Positions 1 to 12,816 of a DNA stretch of 64,000 nucleotides are shown in pieces (position 1 is the first letter of the stretch; each line of letters starts with the position of its first letter). Under the pieces are notes generated by a model. The model did not search any database, was not told where the DNA came from, and was given only the letters and a program-made list of their open reading frames with translations. The stretch comes from Tritrichomonas musculus. Lineage: Eukaryota > Parabasalia > Tritrichomonadida > Tritrichomonadidae. The stretch covers positions 743,622 to 807,621 of the forward strand of contig JAPFFF010000064.1 in the NCBI GenBank assembly GCA_039105265.1, written 5' to 3'. The translations under genes were made by a program, and so were the position numbers.

Positions 1-429
1 TCGGCGGTTTTGTAAAATACGGCTATTTGGTCGTTCATTGAATAGTTTATTTTACAAAATATCTACGGCACACGGCAAAAGTGCAACTTTTTGACTACTT
101 TACATAAAAAAATCTTCAATTACGGCATACGGCCGAAAGGGATAGGGCTAAAATACAACTTTCAATAAAAAAAGAAAAAAAAAATCATTTAGCCCCCAAA
201 AAGAAATGTGATATGAAAAATAGAAAAAAAAATTCTAGTATCATATTTTAGAGAAATTATTTATAGACCTGGTCTATAGACCAGAAACTTTTTGATATAC
301 TGATCGTTATGGTGAAAATATGGTTATTTTTTGTCAGTTTTAAATGGCGCCATTTTTATTTGATTAATTTATTTGGCATAGTCCTTAATAATTCCATATA
401 AAAGTTACTAATTCTAAAGCAGAATTTCC
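1..429. other. AT-rich intergenic sequence, no gene seen
   Basis: No open frame of credible length or composition is visible. The stretch has A- and T-runs, and a short inverted-repeat arm (258-295) is annotated separately. Confidence 0.6.
258..295. repeat. Inverted-repeat arm, partner at 17,082-17,118
   Basis: The segment reads TTTATAGACCTGGTCT and, a few bases on, GAAACTTTTT. The reverse complement of 17,082-17,118 gives the same order of blocks with a few mismatches. The pair is inward-facing and 16.8 kb apart. It could be the two ends of one large element or two separate copies of a small element in opposite orientation. Confidence 0.5.
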
Positions 430-866
430 TCAATCTTTCTCAATCTTACTAATTATATACAAATCTCTCTCGATCTTACTAATTCTACACATATTTTTCT
501 AATTGTTAAGCAATTTTCTCATTAATCTTACTAAACCTATACAAATCTCTCTCAATCTTACTAATTCTACACATAATTTTCTAATTGTTAAGCAATTTTC
601 TCATCAATCTTTCTAAATCTACACAAATCTCTCTCGATCTTACTAATTCTATACAAATATCTCTCGATCTTACTAATTATATACAAATCTCTCTCGATCT
701 TACTAATTCTATACAAATATCTCTCGATCTTATTAATTCTACACAAATCTCTCTCGATCTTACTAATTCTACACATAATTTTCTAATTGTTAAGCAATTT
801 TCTCATCAATCTTTCTAATTCTACACAAATCTCTCTCGATCTTACTAATTATACACAAGAACAATA
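430..866. repeat. 30-bp tandem repeat array
   Basis: Units contain ATCTCTCTCGATCTTACTAA followed by TTCTATACAA or TTCTACACAA, giving a 30-bp period. A longer composite containing TTGTTAAGCAATTTTCTCAT recurs near 505, 585 and 788. The minus-strand 10-residue periodicity (ISKIERDLYR) is a by-product of the 30-bp unit and is not taken as a gene. Confidence 0.8.
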
Positions 867-3800
867 GCATGAAGAAGAAAAAGAAGAAGAACAACGACAA
901 CATGAAGAACAACGACATGAAGAAGAAGAACAACATGAAGAAGAAGAACAACATGAAGAAGAAGAACAACATGAAGAAGAAGAACAACATGAAGAAGAAG
1001 AACAACAACAACAACGACATGAAGAAGAAGAAGAACAACATGAAGTAGAAAAACAACATGAAGTAGAAAAACAACATGAAGAAGAAGAACAACATGAAGA
1101 AGAAGAACAACATGAAGAAGAAGAACGACATGAAGAAGAAGAACGACATGAAGAAGAATAACGACATGAAGAAGAAGAACGACATGAAGAAGTAGAAGAA
1201 CAACATGAAGAAGAAGAAGAAGAACAACAACAACAACGACATGAAGAAGAAGAAGAACAACATGAAGAAGAAGAACAACATGAAGAAGAAGAACAACATG
1301 AAGAAGAAGAACAACATGAAGAAGAAGAACGACATGAAGAAGAAGAACGACATGAAGAAGAAGAACGACATGAAGAAGAAGAACAACATGAAGAAGAAGA
1401 ACGACATGAAGAAGAAGAACAATAACATGAAGAAGAAGAACAACAACATGAAGAAGAAGAACAACAACATGAAGAAGAAGAAGAACAACATGAAGAAGAA
1501 GAACAACATGAAGAAGAAGAACAACATGAAGAAGAAGAAGAACAACATGAAGAAGAAGAACAACATGAAGAAGAAGAACAACAACATGAAGAAGAAGAAC
1601 AACAACATGAAGAAGAAGAACGACATGAAGAAGAAGAACGACATGAAGAAGAAGAACGACATGAAGAAGAAGAACAACATGAAGAAGAAGAACAACAACA
1701 TGAAGAAGAAGAACAACAACATGAAGAAGAAGAACGATATGAAGAAGAAGAACAACAAAATGAAGAAGAAGAACGACATGAAGAAGAAGAACAACATGAA
1801 GAAGAAGAACAACATGAAGAAGAAGAACAACATGAAGAAGAAGAACAACAACAACAACGACATGAAGAAGAAGAAGAACAACATGAAGTAGAAAAACAAC
1901 ATGAAGTAGAAAAACAACATGAAGAAGAAGAACAACATGAAGAAGATGAACAACATGAAGAAGAAGAACGACATGAAGAAGAAGAACGACATGAAGAAGA
2001 AGAACGACATGAAGAAGAAGAACGACATGAAGAAGAAGAACAACAACATGAAGAAGAAGAACAACAACATGAAGAAGAAGAACAACAACATGAAGAAGAA
2101 GAACAACAACATGAAGAAGAAGAACAACAACATGAAGAAGAAGAAGAACAACATGAAGAAGAAGAACAACATGAAGAAGAAGAACAACAACATGAAGAAG
2201 AAGAACGACATGAAGAAGAAGAACAACAACATGAAGAAGAAGAACAACAACATGAAGAAGAAGAACAACATGAAGAAGAAGAACAACATGAAGAAGAAGA
2301 ACGACATGAAGAAGAAGAACGACATGAAGAAGAAGAACGACATGAAGAAGAAGAACGACATGAAGAAGAAGAACAACAACATGAAGAAGAAGAACAACAA
2401 CATGAAGAAGAAGAACAACAACATGAAGAAGAAGAAGAACAACATGAAGAAGAAGAACGACATGAAGAAGAAGAACAACAACATGAAGAAGAAGAACGAC
2501 ATGAAGAAGAAGAACAACATGAAGAAGAAGAACGACATGAAGAAGTAGAAGAACAACATAAAGAAGAAGAAGAAGAACAACAACAACAACGACATGAAGA
2601 AGAAGAAGAACAACATGAAGAAGAAGAACAACATGAAGAAGAAGAACGACATGAAGAAGAAGAACGACATGAAGAAGAAGAACGACATGAAGAAGAAGAA
2701 CAACATGAAGAAGAAGAACGACATGAAGAAGAAGAACAACAACATGAAGAAGAAGAACAACAACATGAAGAAGAAGAACAACAACATGAAGAAGAAGAAG
2801 AACAACATGAAGAAGAAGAACAACATGAAGAAGAAGAACAACATGAAGAAGAAGAACGACATGAAGAAGAAGAACGACATGAAGAAGAAGAACGACATGA
2901 AGAAGAAGAACGACATGAAGAAGAAGAACAACATGAAGAAGAAGAACGACATGAAGAAGAAGAACGACATGAAGAAGAAGAACAACAAAATGAAGAAGAA
3001 GAACAACATGAAGAAGAAGAACAACATGAAGAAGAAGAACAACATGAAGAAGAAGAAGAACAACATGAAGAAGAAGAACAACATGAAGAAGAAGAACAAC
3101 ATGAAGAAGAAGAACAACATGAAGAAGAAGAACGACATGAAGAAGAAGAACGACATGAAGAAGAAGAACGACATGAAGAAGAATAACAACATGAAGAAGA
3201 AGAACAACATGAAGAAGAAGAACAACATGAAGAAGAAGAAGAACAACAACAACAACAAGAAGAACAACAACATGAAGAAGAAGAAGAAGAAGAACAACAA
3301 CAACAACAAGAACAACAACATGAAGAAGAAGAAGAAGAAGAAGAACAACAACAACATGAAGAAGAAGAAGAACAACATGAAGAAGAAGAACAACATGAAG
3401 AAGAAGAAGAACAACATGAAGAAGAAGAAGAATGACATTAAGAAGAAGAACAACATGAAGAAGAAGAAGAATAATATGAAGAAGAAGAAGAATAACATGA
3501 AGAAGAAGAAGAAGAACAACATGAAGAAGAAGAACAACAACATGAAGAAGAAGAAGAACAACATGAAGAAGAAGAAGAAGAATAACATGAAGAAGAAGAA
3601 GAATAACATGAAGAAGAAGAAGAACAACATGAAGAAGAAGAAGAAGAACAACAACAACAACAAGAACAACAACATGAAGAAGAAGAAGAAGAAGAACAAC
3701 AACATGAAGAAGAAGAAGAACAACATGAAGAAGAAGAAGAATAACATGAAGAAGAAGAAGAATAACATGAAGAAGAAGAAGAAGAACAACATGAAGAAGA

Positions 3801-6800
3801 AGAACAACAACATGAAGAAGAAGAAGAATAACATGAAGAAGAAGAAGAACAACAACATGAAGAAGAAGAACGACATGAAGAAGAAGAAGAACAACATGAA
3901 GTAGAAGAACAACATGAAGAAGAAGAACGACATGAAGAAGAAGAACAACAACAACAACGACATGAATAAGAAGAAGAACAACATGAAGAAGAATAACGAC
4001 ATGAAGAAGAAGAACAACAACAACATGAAGAAGAAGAACAACAACAACATGAAGAAGAAGAACAACAATATGAAGAAGAAGAAGAACGACATGAAGAAGA
4101 AGAAGAACAACATGAAGAAGAAGAACAACAACAACAACAACAACAAGAACAACAACATGAAGAAGAAGAAGAAGAACAACAACAACAACAAGAAGAAGAA
4201 CAACATGAAGAAGAAGAAGAAGAAGAAGAAGAACAACAACAACAATATGAAGAAGAAGAAGAAGAACAACAACAACAACAAGAACAACAACATGAAGAAG
4301 AAGAAGAAGAAGAACAACAACAACAACAAGAACAACAACATGAAGAAGAAGAAGAACAACAACATGAAGAAGAAGAAGAACAACATGAAGAAGAAGAAGA
4401 AGAAGAAGAAGAAGAACAACAACAACAATATGAAGAAGAAGAAGAAGAACAACAACAACAACAAGAACAACAACATGAAGAAGAAGAAGAAGAAGAACAA
4501 CAACAACAACAAGAACAACAACATGAAGAAGAAGAAGAAGAACAACAACAACAACAAGAAGAAGAACAACATGAAGAAGAAGAAGAAGAAGAAGAAGAAC
4601 AACAACAACAATATGAAGAAGAAGAAGAAGAACAACAACAACAACAAGAACAACAACATGAAGAAGAAGAAGAAGAAGAACAACAACAACAACAAGAACA
4701 ACAACATGAAGAAGAAGAAGAACAACAACATGAAGAAGAAGAAGAACAACATGAAGAAGAAGAAGAAGAAGAAGAAGAAGAACAACAACAACAATATGAA
4801 GAAGAAGAAGAAGAACAACAACAACAACAAGAACAACAACATGAAGAAGAAGAAGAAGAAGAACAACAACAACAACAACAACAAGAACAACAACATGAAG
4901 AAGAAGAAGAAGAAGAACAACAACAACAACAACAACAAGAACAACAACATGAAGAAGAAGAAGAAGAAGAACAACAACAACAACAAGAACAACAACATGA
5001 AGAAGAAGAAGAACAACAACATGAAGAAGAAGAAGAACAACATGAAGAAGAAGAAGAATAACATGAAGAAGAAGAAGAATAGCATGAAGAGGAAGAAGAA
5101 GAACAACATGAAGAAGAAGAACAACAACATGAAGAAGAAGAAGAACAACATGAAGAAGAAGAAGAATAACATAAAGAAGAAGAAGAATAACATGAAGAAG
5201 AAGAAGAACAACATGAAGAAGAAGAAGAAGAACAACAACAACAACAAGAACAACAACATGAAGAAGAAGAAGAAGAAGAACAACAACAACAACAACAACA
5301 AGAACAACAACATGAAGAAGAAGAAGAACAACAACATGAAGAAGAAGAAGAACAACATGAAGAAGAAGAAGAATAACATGAAGAAGAAGAAGAATAACAT
5401 GAAGAAGAAGAAGAAGAACAACATGAAGAAGAAGAACAACAACATGAAGAAGAAGAAGAATAACATGAAGAAGAAGAAGAATAACATGAAGAAGAAGAAG
5501 AATAACATGAAGAAGAAGAAGAACAACATGAAGAAAAAGAAGAATAACATGAAGAAGAAGAAGAATAACATGAAGAAGAAGAAGAAGAACAACATGAAGA
5601 AGAAGAAGAATAACATGAAGAAGAAGAAGAATAACATGAAGAAGAAGAAGAATAACATGAAGAAGAAGAAGAATAACATGAAGAAGAAGAAGAATAACAT
5701 GAAGAAGAAGAAGAACAACATGAAAAAAAAGAAGAATAACATGAAGAAGAAGAAGAATAACATGAAGAAGAAGAAGAAGAACAACATGAAGAAGAAGAAC
5801 AACAACATGAAGAAGAAGAAGAACAACATGAAGAAGAAGAAGAATAACATGAAGAAGAAGAAGAATAACATGAAGAAGAAGAAGAACAACAACAATGACA
5901 TGAAGAAGAAGAAGAACAACATGAAGAAGAAGAACGACATGAAGAAGAACATCAACAACATGAAGAAGAAGAACAACAACATGAAGAAGAAGAAGAATGA
6001 CATGAAGAAGAAGAAGAACAACATGAAGTTGAAGAACAACATGAAGAAGAAGAACAACAACAACATGAAGAAGAAGAACGACATGAAGAAGAAGAACGAC
6101 ATGAAGAAGAAGAACAACATGAAGAAGAAGAACGACATGAAGAAGAAGAACAACAACATGAAGAAGAAGAACAACAACATGAAGAAGAAGAACAACAACA
6201 TGAAGAAGAAGAAGAACAACATGAAGAAGAAGAACAACATGAAGAAGAAGAACAACATGAAGAAGAAGAACAACATGAAGAAGAAGAACGACATGAAGAA
6301 GAAGAACGACATGAAGAAGAAGAACGACATGAAGAAGAAGAACGACATGAAGAAGAAGAACAACATGAAGAAGAAGAACGACATGAAGAAGAAGAACGAC
6401 ATGAAGAAGAAGAACAACAAAATGAAGAAGAAGAACAACATGAAGAAGAAGAACAACATGAAGAAGAAGAACAACATGAAGAAGAAGAAGAACAACATGA
6501 AGAAGAAGAACAACATGAAGAAGAAGAACAACATGAAGAAGAAGAACAACATGAAGAAGAAGAACGACATGAAGAAGAAGAACGACATGAAGAAGAAGAA
6601 CGACATGAAGAAGAATAACAACATGAAGAAGAAGAACAACATGAAGAAGAAGAACAACATGAAGAAGAAGAAGAACAACAACAACAACAAGAAGAACAAC
6701 AACATGAAGAAGAAGAAGAAGAACAACAACAACAACAACAAGAACAACAACATGAAGAAGAAGAAGAAGAAGAACAACAACAACAACATGAAGAAGAAGA

Positions 6801-9800
6801 AGAACAACATGAAGAAGAAGAACAACATGAAGAAGAAGAAGAACAACATGAAGAAGAAGAAGAATGACATTAAGAAGAAGAACAACATGAAGAAGAAGAA
6901 GAATAATATGAAGAAGAAGAAGAATAACATGAAGAAGAAGAAGAAGAACAACATGAAGAAGAAGAACAACAACATGAAGAAAAAGAAGAATAACATGAAG
7001 AAGAAGAAGAATAACATGAAGAAGAAGAAGAACAACAACATGAAGAAGAAGAAGAATAACATGAAGAAGAAGAAGAACAACAACAACAACAACAAGAACA
7101 ACAACATGAAGAAGAAGAAGAATAAGAACAACAACATGAAGAAGAAGAAGAACAACATGAAGAAGAAGAAGAATAACATGAAGAAGAAGAAGAATAACAT
7201 GAAGAAGAAGAAGAAGAACAACATGAAGAAGAAGAACAACAACATGAAGAAGAAGAAGAATAACATGAAGAAGAAGAAGAACAACAACATGAAGAAGAAG
7301 AACGACATGAAGAAGAAGAAGAACAACATGAAGTAGAAGAACAACATGAAGAAGAAGAACGACATGAAGAAGAAGAACAACAACAACAACGACATGAATA
7401 AGAAGAAGAACAACATGAAGAAGAATAACGACATGAAGAAGAAGAACAACAACAACATGAAGAAGAAGAACAACAACAACATGAAGAAGAAGAACAACAA
7501 TATGAAGAAGAAGAAGAACGACATGAAGAAGAAGAAGAACAACATGAAGAAGAAGAACAACAACAACAACAACAACAAGAACAACAACATGAAGAAGAAG
7601 AAGAAGAACAACAACAACAACAAGAAGAAGAACAACATGAAGAAGAAGAAGAAGAAGAAGAAGAACAACAACAACAATATGAAGAAGAAGAAGAAGAACA
7701 ACAACAACAACAAGAACAACAACATGAAGAAGAAGAAGAACAACAACATGAAGAAGAAGAAGAACAACATGAAGAAGAAGAAGAATAACATGAAGAAGAA
7801 GAAGAATAGCATGAAGAGGAAGAAGAAGAACAACATGAAGAAGAAGAACAACAACATGAAGAAGAAGAAGAACAACATGAAGAAGAAGAAGAATAACATA
7901 AAGAAGAAGAAGAATAACATGAAGAAGAAGAAGAACAACATGAAGAAGAAGAAGAAGAACAACAACAACAACAAGAACAACAACATGAAGAAGAAGAAGA
8001 AGAAGAACAACAACAACAACAACAACAAGAACAACAACATGAAGAAGAAGAAGAACAACAACATGAAGAAGAAGAAGAACAACATGAAGAAGAAGAAGAA
8101 TAACATGAAGAAGAAGAAGAATAGCATGAAGAGGAAGAAGAACAACATGAAGAAGAAGAAGAACAACATGAAGAAGAAGAAGAATAACATGAAGAAGAAG
8201 AAGAATAGCATGAAGAGGAAGAAGAAGAACAACATGAAGAAGAAGAACAACAACATGAAGAAGAAGAAGAACAACATGAAGAAGAAGAAGAATAACATGA
8301 AGAAGAAGAAGAACAACATGAAGAAGAAGAAGAATAACATGAAGAAGAAGAAGAATAGCATGAAGAGGAAGAAGAAGAACAACATGAAGAAGAAGAACAA
8401 CAACATGAAGAAGAAGAAGAATAACATGAAGAAGAAGAAGAATAACATGAAGAAGAAGAAGAATAACATGTAGAAGAAGAAGAACAACATGAAGAAGAAG
8501 AAGAACAACAACAACAACAAGAACAACAACATGAAGAAGAAGAAGAAGAAGAACAACAACAACAACAACAACAAGAACAACAACATGAAGAAGAAGAAGA
8601 ACAACAACATGAAGAAGAAGAAGAACAACATGAAGAAGAAGAAGAATAACATGAAGAAGAAGAAGAATAACATGAAGAAGAAGAAGAAGAACAACATGAA
8701 GAAGAAGAACAACAACATGAAGAAGAAGAAGAATAACATGAAGAAGAAGAAGAATAACATGAAGAAGAAGAAGAATAACATGAAGAAGAAGAAGAACAAC
8801 ATGAAGAAAAAGAAGAATAACATGAAGAAGAAGAAGAATAACATGAAGAAGAAGAAGAAGAACAACATGAAGAAGAAGAAGAATAACATGAAGAAGAAGA
8901 AGAATAACATGAAGAAGAAGAAGAATAACATGAAGAAGAAGAAGAATAACATGAAGAAGAAGAAGAATAACATGAAGAAGAAGAAGAACAACATGAAGAA
9001 AAAGAAGAATAACATGAAGAAGAAGAAGAATAACATGAAGAAGAAGAAGAAGAACAACATGAAGAAGAAGAACAACAACATGAAGAAGAAGAAGAACAAC
9101 ATGAAGAAGAAGAAGAATAACATGAAGAAGAAGAAGAATAACATGAAGAAGAAGAAGAACAACAACAATGACATGAAGAAGAAGAAGAACAACATGAAGA
9201 AGAAGAACGACATGAAGAAGAACATCAACAACAACATGAAGAAGAAGAACAACAACATGAAGAAGAAGAAGAATGACATGAAGAAGAAGAAGAACAACAT
9301 GAAGTTGAAGAACAACATGAAGAAGAAGAACAACAACAACATGAAGAAGAAGAGCGACATGAAGAAGAAGAAGAACAACATGAAGAAGAAGAACAACAAC
9401 AACAACAACAAGAAGAACAACAACATGAAGAAGAAGAAGAACGACATGAAGAAGAAGAAGAACCACATGAAAAAGAAGAACAACAACAACATGAAGAAGA
9501 AGAACAACAACATGAAGAAGAAGAAGAATGACATGAAGAAGAAGAAGAACAACATGAAGTTGAAGAACAACATGAAGAAGAAGAACAACAACATGGAGTA
9601 GAAGAACAACATGAAGAAGAAGAACAACAACAACATGAAGAAGAAGAACGACATGAAGAAGAAGAAGAACAACATGAAGTAGAAGAACAACATGAAGAAG
9701 AAGAACGACATGAAGAAGAAGAACAACAACAATATGAAGAAGAAGAAGAACAACAACAATGACATGAAGAAGAAGAAGAACAACATGAAGAAGAAGAACG

Positions 9801-12720
9801 ACATGAAGAAGAACAACAACAACAACATGAAGAAGAAGAACAACAACATGAAGAAGAAGAAGAATGACATGAAGAAGAAGAAGAACAACATGAAGTTGAA
9901 GAACAACATGAAGAAGAAGAACAACAACAACATGAAGAAGAAGAACGACATGAAGAAGAAGAAGAACAACATGAAGAAGAAGAACAACAACAACAACAAC
10001 AAGAAGAACAACAACATGAAGAAGAAGAAGAAGAACAACAACAACAACAAGAAGAACAACAACATGAAGAAGAAGAAGAAGAAGAACAACAACAACAACA
10101 TGAAGAAGAAGAAGAACAACATGAAGAAGAAGAAGAATAACATGAAGAAGAAGAAGAACAACATGAAGAAGAAGAAGAAGAAGAAGAACAACAACAACAA
10201 CAACAACAAGAACAACAACATGAAGAAGAAGAAGAAGAAGAACAACAACAACAACAACAACAACAAGAACAACAACATGAAGAAGAAGAAGAAGAAGAAG
10301 AAGAGCAACAACAACAACAACAACAACAAGAACAACAACATGAAGAAGAAGAAGAACAACAACATGAAGAAGAAGAAGAACAACATGAAGAAGAAGAAGA
10401 ATAACATGAAGAAGAAGAAATAGAACAACATGAAGAAGAAGAACAACAACATGAAGAAGAAGAAGAAGAACATGAAGAAGAAGAAGAATAACATGAAGAA
10501 GAAGAAGAATAACATGAAGAAGAAGAAGAACAACATGAAGAAGAAGAAGAATAACATGAAGAAGAAGAAGAATAACATGAAGAAGAAGAAGAACAACATG
10601 AAGAAGAAGAAGAATAACATGAAGAAGAAGAACAACAACAACATGAAGAAGAAGAAGAATAACATGAAGAAGAAGAAGAATAACATGAAGAAGAAGAAGA
10701 ATAACATGAAGAAGAAGAAGAAGAACATGAAGAAGAAGAAGAATAACAACAACAACAAGAAGAACAACAACATGAAGAAGAAGAAGAAGAACAACATGAA
10801 GAAGAAGAACAACAACATGAAGAAGAAGAAGAATAACATGAAGAAGAAGAAGAATAACATGAAGAAGAAGAAGAATAACATGAAGAAGAAGAAGAACAAC
10901 ATGAAGAAGAAGAAGAATAACATGAAGAAGAAGAAGAATAACATGAAGAAGAAGAAGAACAACATGAAGAAGAAGAAGAATAACATGAAGAAGAAGAACA
11001 ACAACAACATGAAGAAGAAGAACGACATGAAGAAGAAGAAGAACAACATGAAGAAGAAGAACAACAACAACAACAACAAGAAGAACAACAACATGAAAAA
11101 GAAGAAGAAGAACAACAACAACAACAAGAAGAACAACAACATGAAGAAGAAGAAGAAGAAGAAGAACAACAACAACAACATGAAGAAGAAGAAGAACAAC
11201 ATGAAGAAGAAGAAGAATAACATGAAGAAGAAGAAGAACAACATGAAGAAGAAGAAGAAGAACAACAACAACAACAAGAACAACAACATGAAGAAGAAGA
11301 AGAAGAACAACAACAACAACAACAACAACAACAAAAACAACAACATGAAGAAGAAGAAGAACAACAACATGAAGAAGAAGAAGAACAACATGAAGAAGAA
11401 GAAGAATAACATGAAGAAGAAGAAGAATAACATGAAGAAGAAGAAGAAGAACAACATGAAGAAGAAGAACAACAACATGAAGAAGAAGAAGAACAACATG
11501 AAGAAGAAGAAGAACAACATGAAGAAGAAGAAGAATAACATGAAGAAGAAGAAGAGCAACATGAAGAAGAAGAAGAACAACAACAACAACAACAAGAACA
11601 ACAACATGAAGAAGAAGAAGAAGAAGAACAACAACAACAACAACAACAAGAACAACAACATGAAGAAGAAGAAGAACAACAACATGAAGAAGAAGAAGAA
11701 CAACATGAAGAAGAAGAAGAATAACATGAAGAAGAAGAAGAATAACATGAAGAAGAAGAAGAAGAAGAACATGAAGAAGAAGAACAACAACATGAAGAAG
11801 AAGAAGAATAACATGAAGAAGAAGAAGAATAACATGAAGAAGAAGAAGAATAACATGAAGAAGAAGAAGAACAACATGAAGAAGAAGAAGAATAACATGA
11901 AGAAGAAGAAGAATAACATGAAGAAGAAGAAGAAGAACAACATGAAGAAGAAGAACAACAACATGAAGAAGAAGAAGAACAACATGAAGAAGAAGAAGAA
12001 TAACATGAAGAAGAAGAAGAATAACATGAAGAAGAAGAAGAACAACATGAAGAAGAAGAACAACAACATGAAGAAGAAGAAGAAGAATAACATGAAGAAG
12101 AAGAAGAATAACATGAAGAAGAAGAAGAATAACATGAAGAAGAAGAAGAACAACATGAAGAAGAAGAAGAAGAACATGAAGAAGAAGAAGAATAACATGA
12201 AGAAGAAGAAGAATAACATGAAGAAGAAGAAGAATAACATGAAGAAGAAGAAGAATAACATGAAGAAGAAGAAGAATAACATGAAGAAGAAGAAGAAGAA
12301 CAACATGAAGAAGAAGAACAACAACATGAAGAAGAAGAAGAACAACATGAAGAAGAAGAAGAATAACATGAAGAAGAAGAAGAATAACATGAAGAAGAAG
12401 AAGAACAACATGAAGAAGAAGAACAACAACATGAAGAAGAAGAAGAAGAATAACATGAAGAAGAAGAAGAATAACATGAAGAAGAAGAAGAATAACATGA
12501 AGAAGAAGAAGAACAACATGAAGAAGAAGAAGAACAACATGAAGAAGAAGAAGAACAACAACAACAACAACAACAAGAAGAACAACAACATGAAGAAGAA
12601 GAAGAAGAACAACAACAACAACAAGAAGAACAACAACATGAAGAAGAAGAAGAACAACAACAACAACGACATGAAGAAGAACAACAACATGAAGAAGAAC
12701 AACAAGAAGAAGAGCAATAA
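867..12720. repeat. 11.9-kb purine-rich GAA/CAACAT array
   Basis: The plus strand consists almost only of GAA runs (three to nine triplets) separated by CAA, CGA and CAT triplets. T appears mostly in CAT. One minus frame (Phe/Leu/Met) is open for about 12 kb and a plus frame (Lys/Asn/Met) is open over long stretches, but both follow from triplet composition. The Glu/Gln/His plus frame is interrupted many times by TAA and TGA standing where other units have CAA and CGA, as expected from C-to-T change. Nothing in it looks like a folded protein. A polypurine tract of this kind could form triplex DNA; that is inference from GAA repeats in general. The right edge decays gradually between 12,650 and 12,780. 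Confidence 0.9.
2590..9300. repeat. Higher-order tandem duplication (~3.4 kb) inside the array
   Basis: Rare unit variants recur in the same order at a constant offset. A GACATTAAG variant near 3,434 recurs near 6,866. The CATGAATAAGAAG variant near 3,960 recurs near 7,392. The CATCAACAACA variant near 5,950 recurs near 9,225. The shift is about 3,430 bp, falling to about 3,275 bp at the right side, so the second copy carries small deletions. Confidence 0.7.
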
Positions 12721-12816
12721 TAACAAGATGAAGAATAACAGAAAAATCATGAACAAGAAAAGAAGAACATGAATAATAAACAGCAATATATAATATAAAT
12801 GTTTATAAAAATCGAT

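Noticed and set aside
867-12720. Possibility that TAA/TAG encode Gln, which would open much of the Glu/Gln/His frame
   Set aside because: TGA also occurs in that frame, and the intact genes of the window use TAA as an ordinary stop and CAA/CAG for Gln.
1205-12772. Long plus-strand Lys/Asn/Met frames in the same array
   Set aside because: Same reason: frame openness follows from the repeat units, and frames end wherever a rare GAAGTAG variant occurs.
790-12786. A 3,998-residue open frame on the minus strand (Phe/Leu/Met repeats)
   Set aside because: It is open only because the GAA/CAA/CAT triplets cannot give stops in that frame. Composition is implausible and no motif exists.
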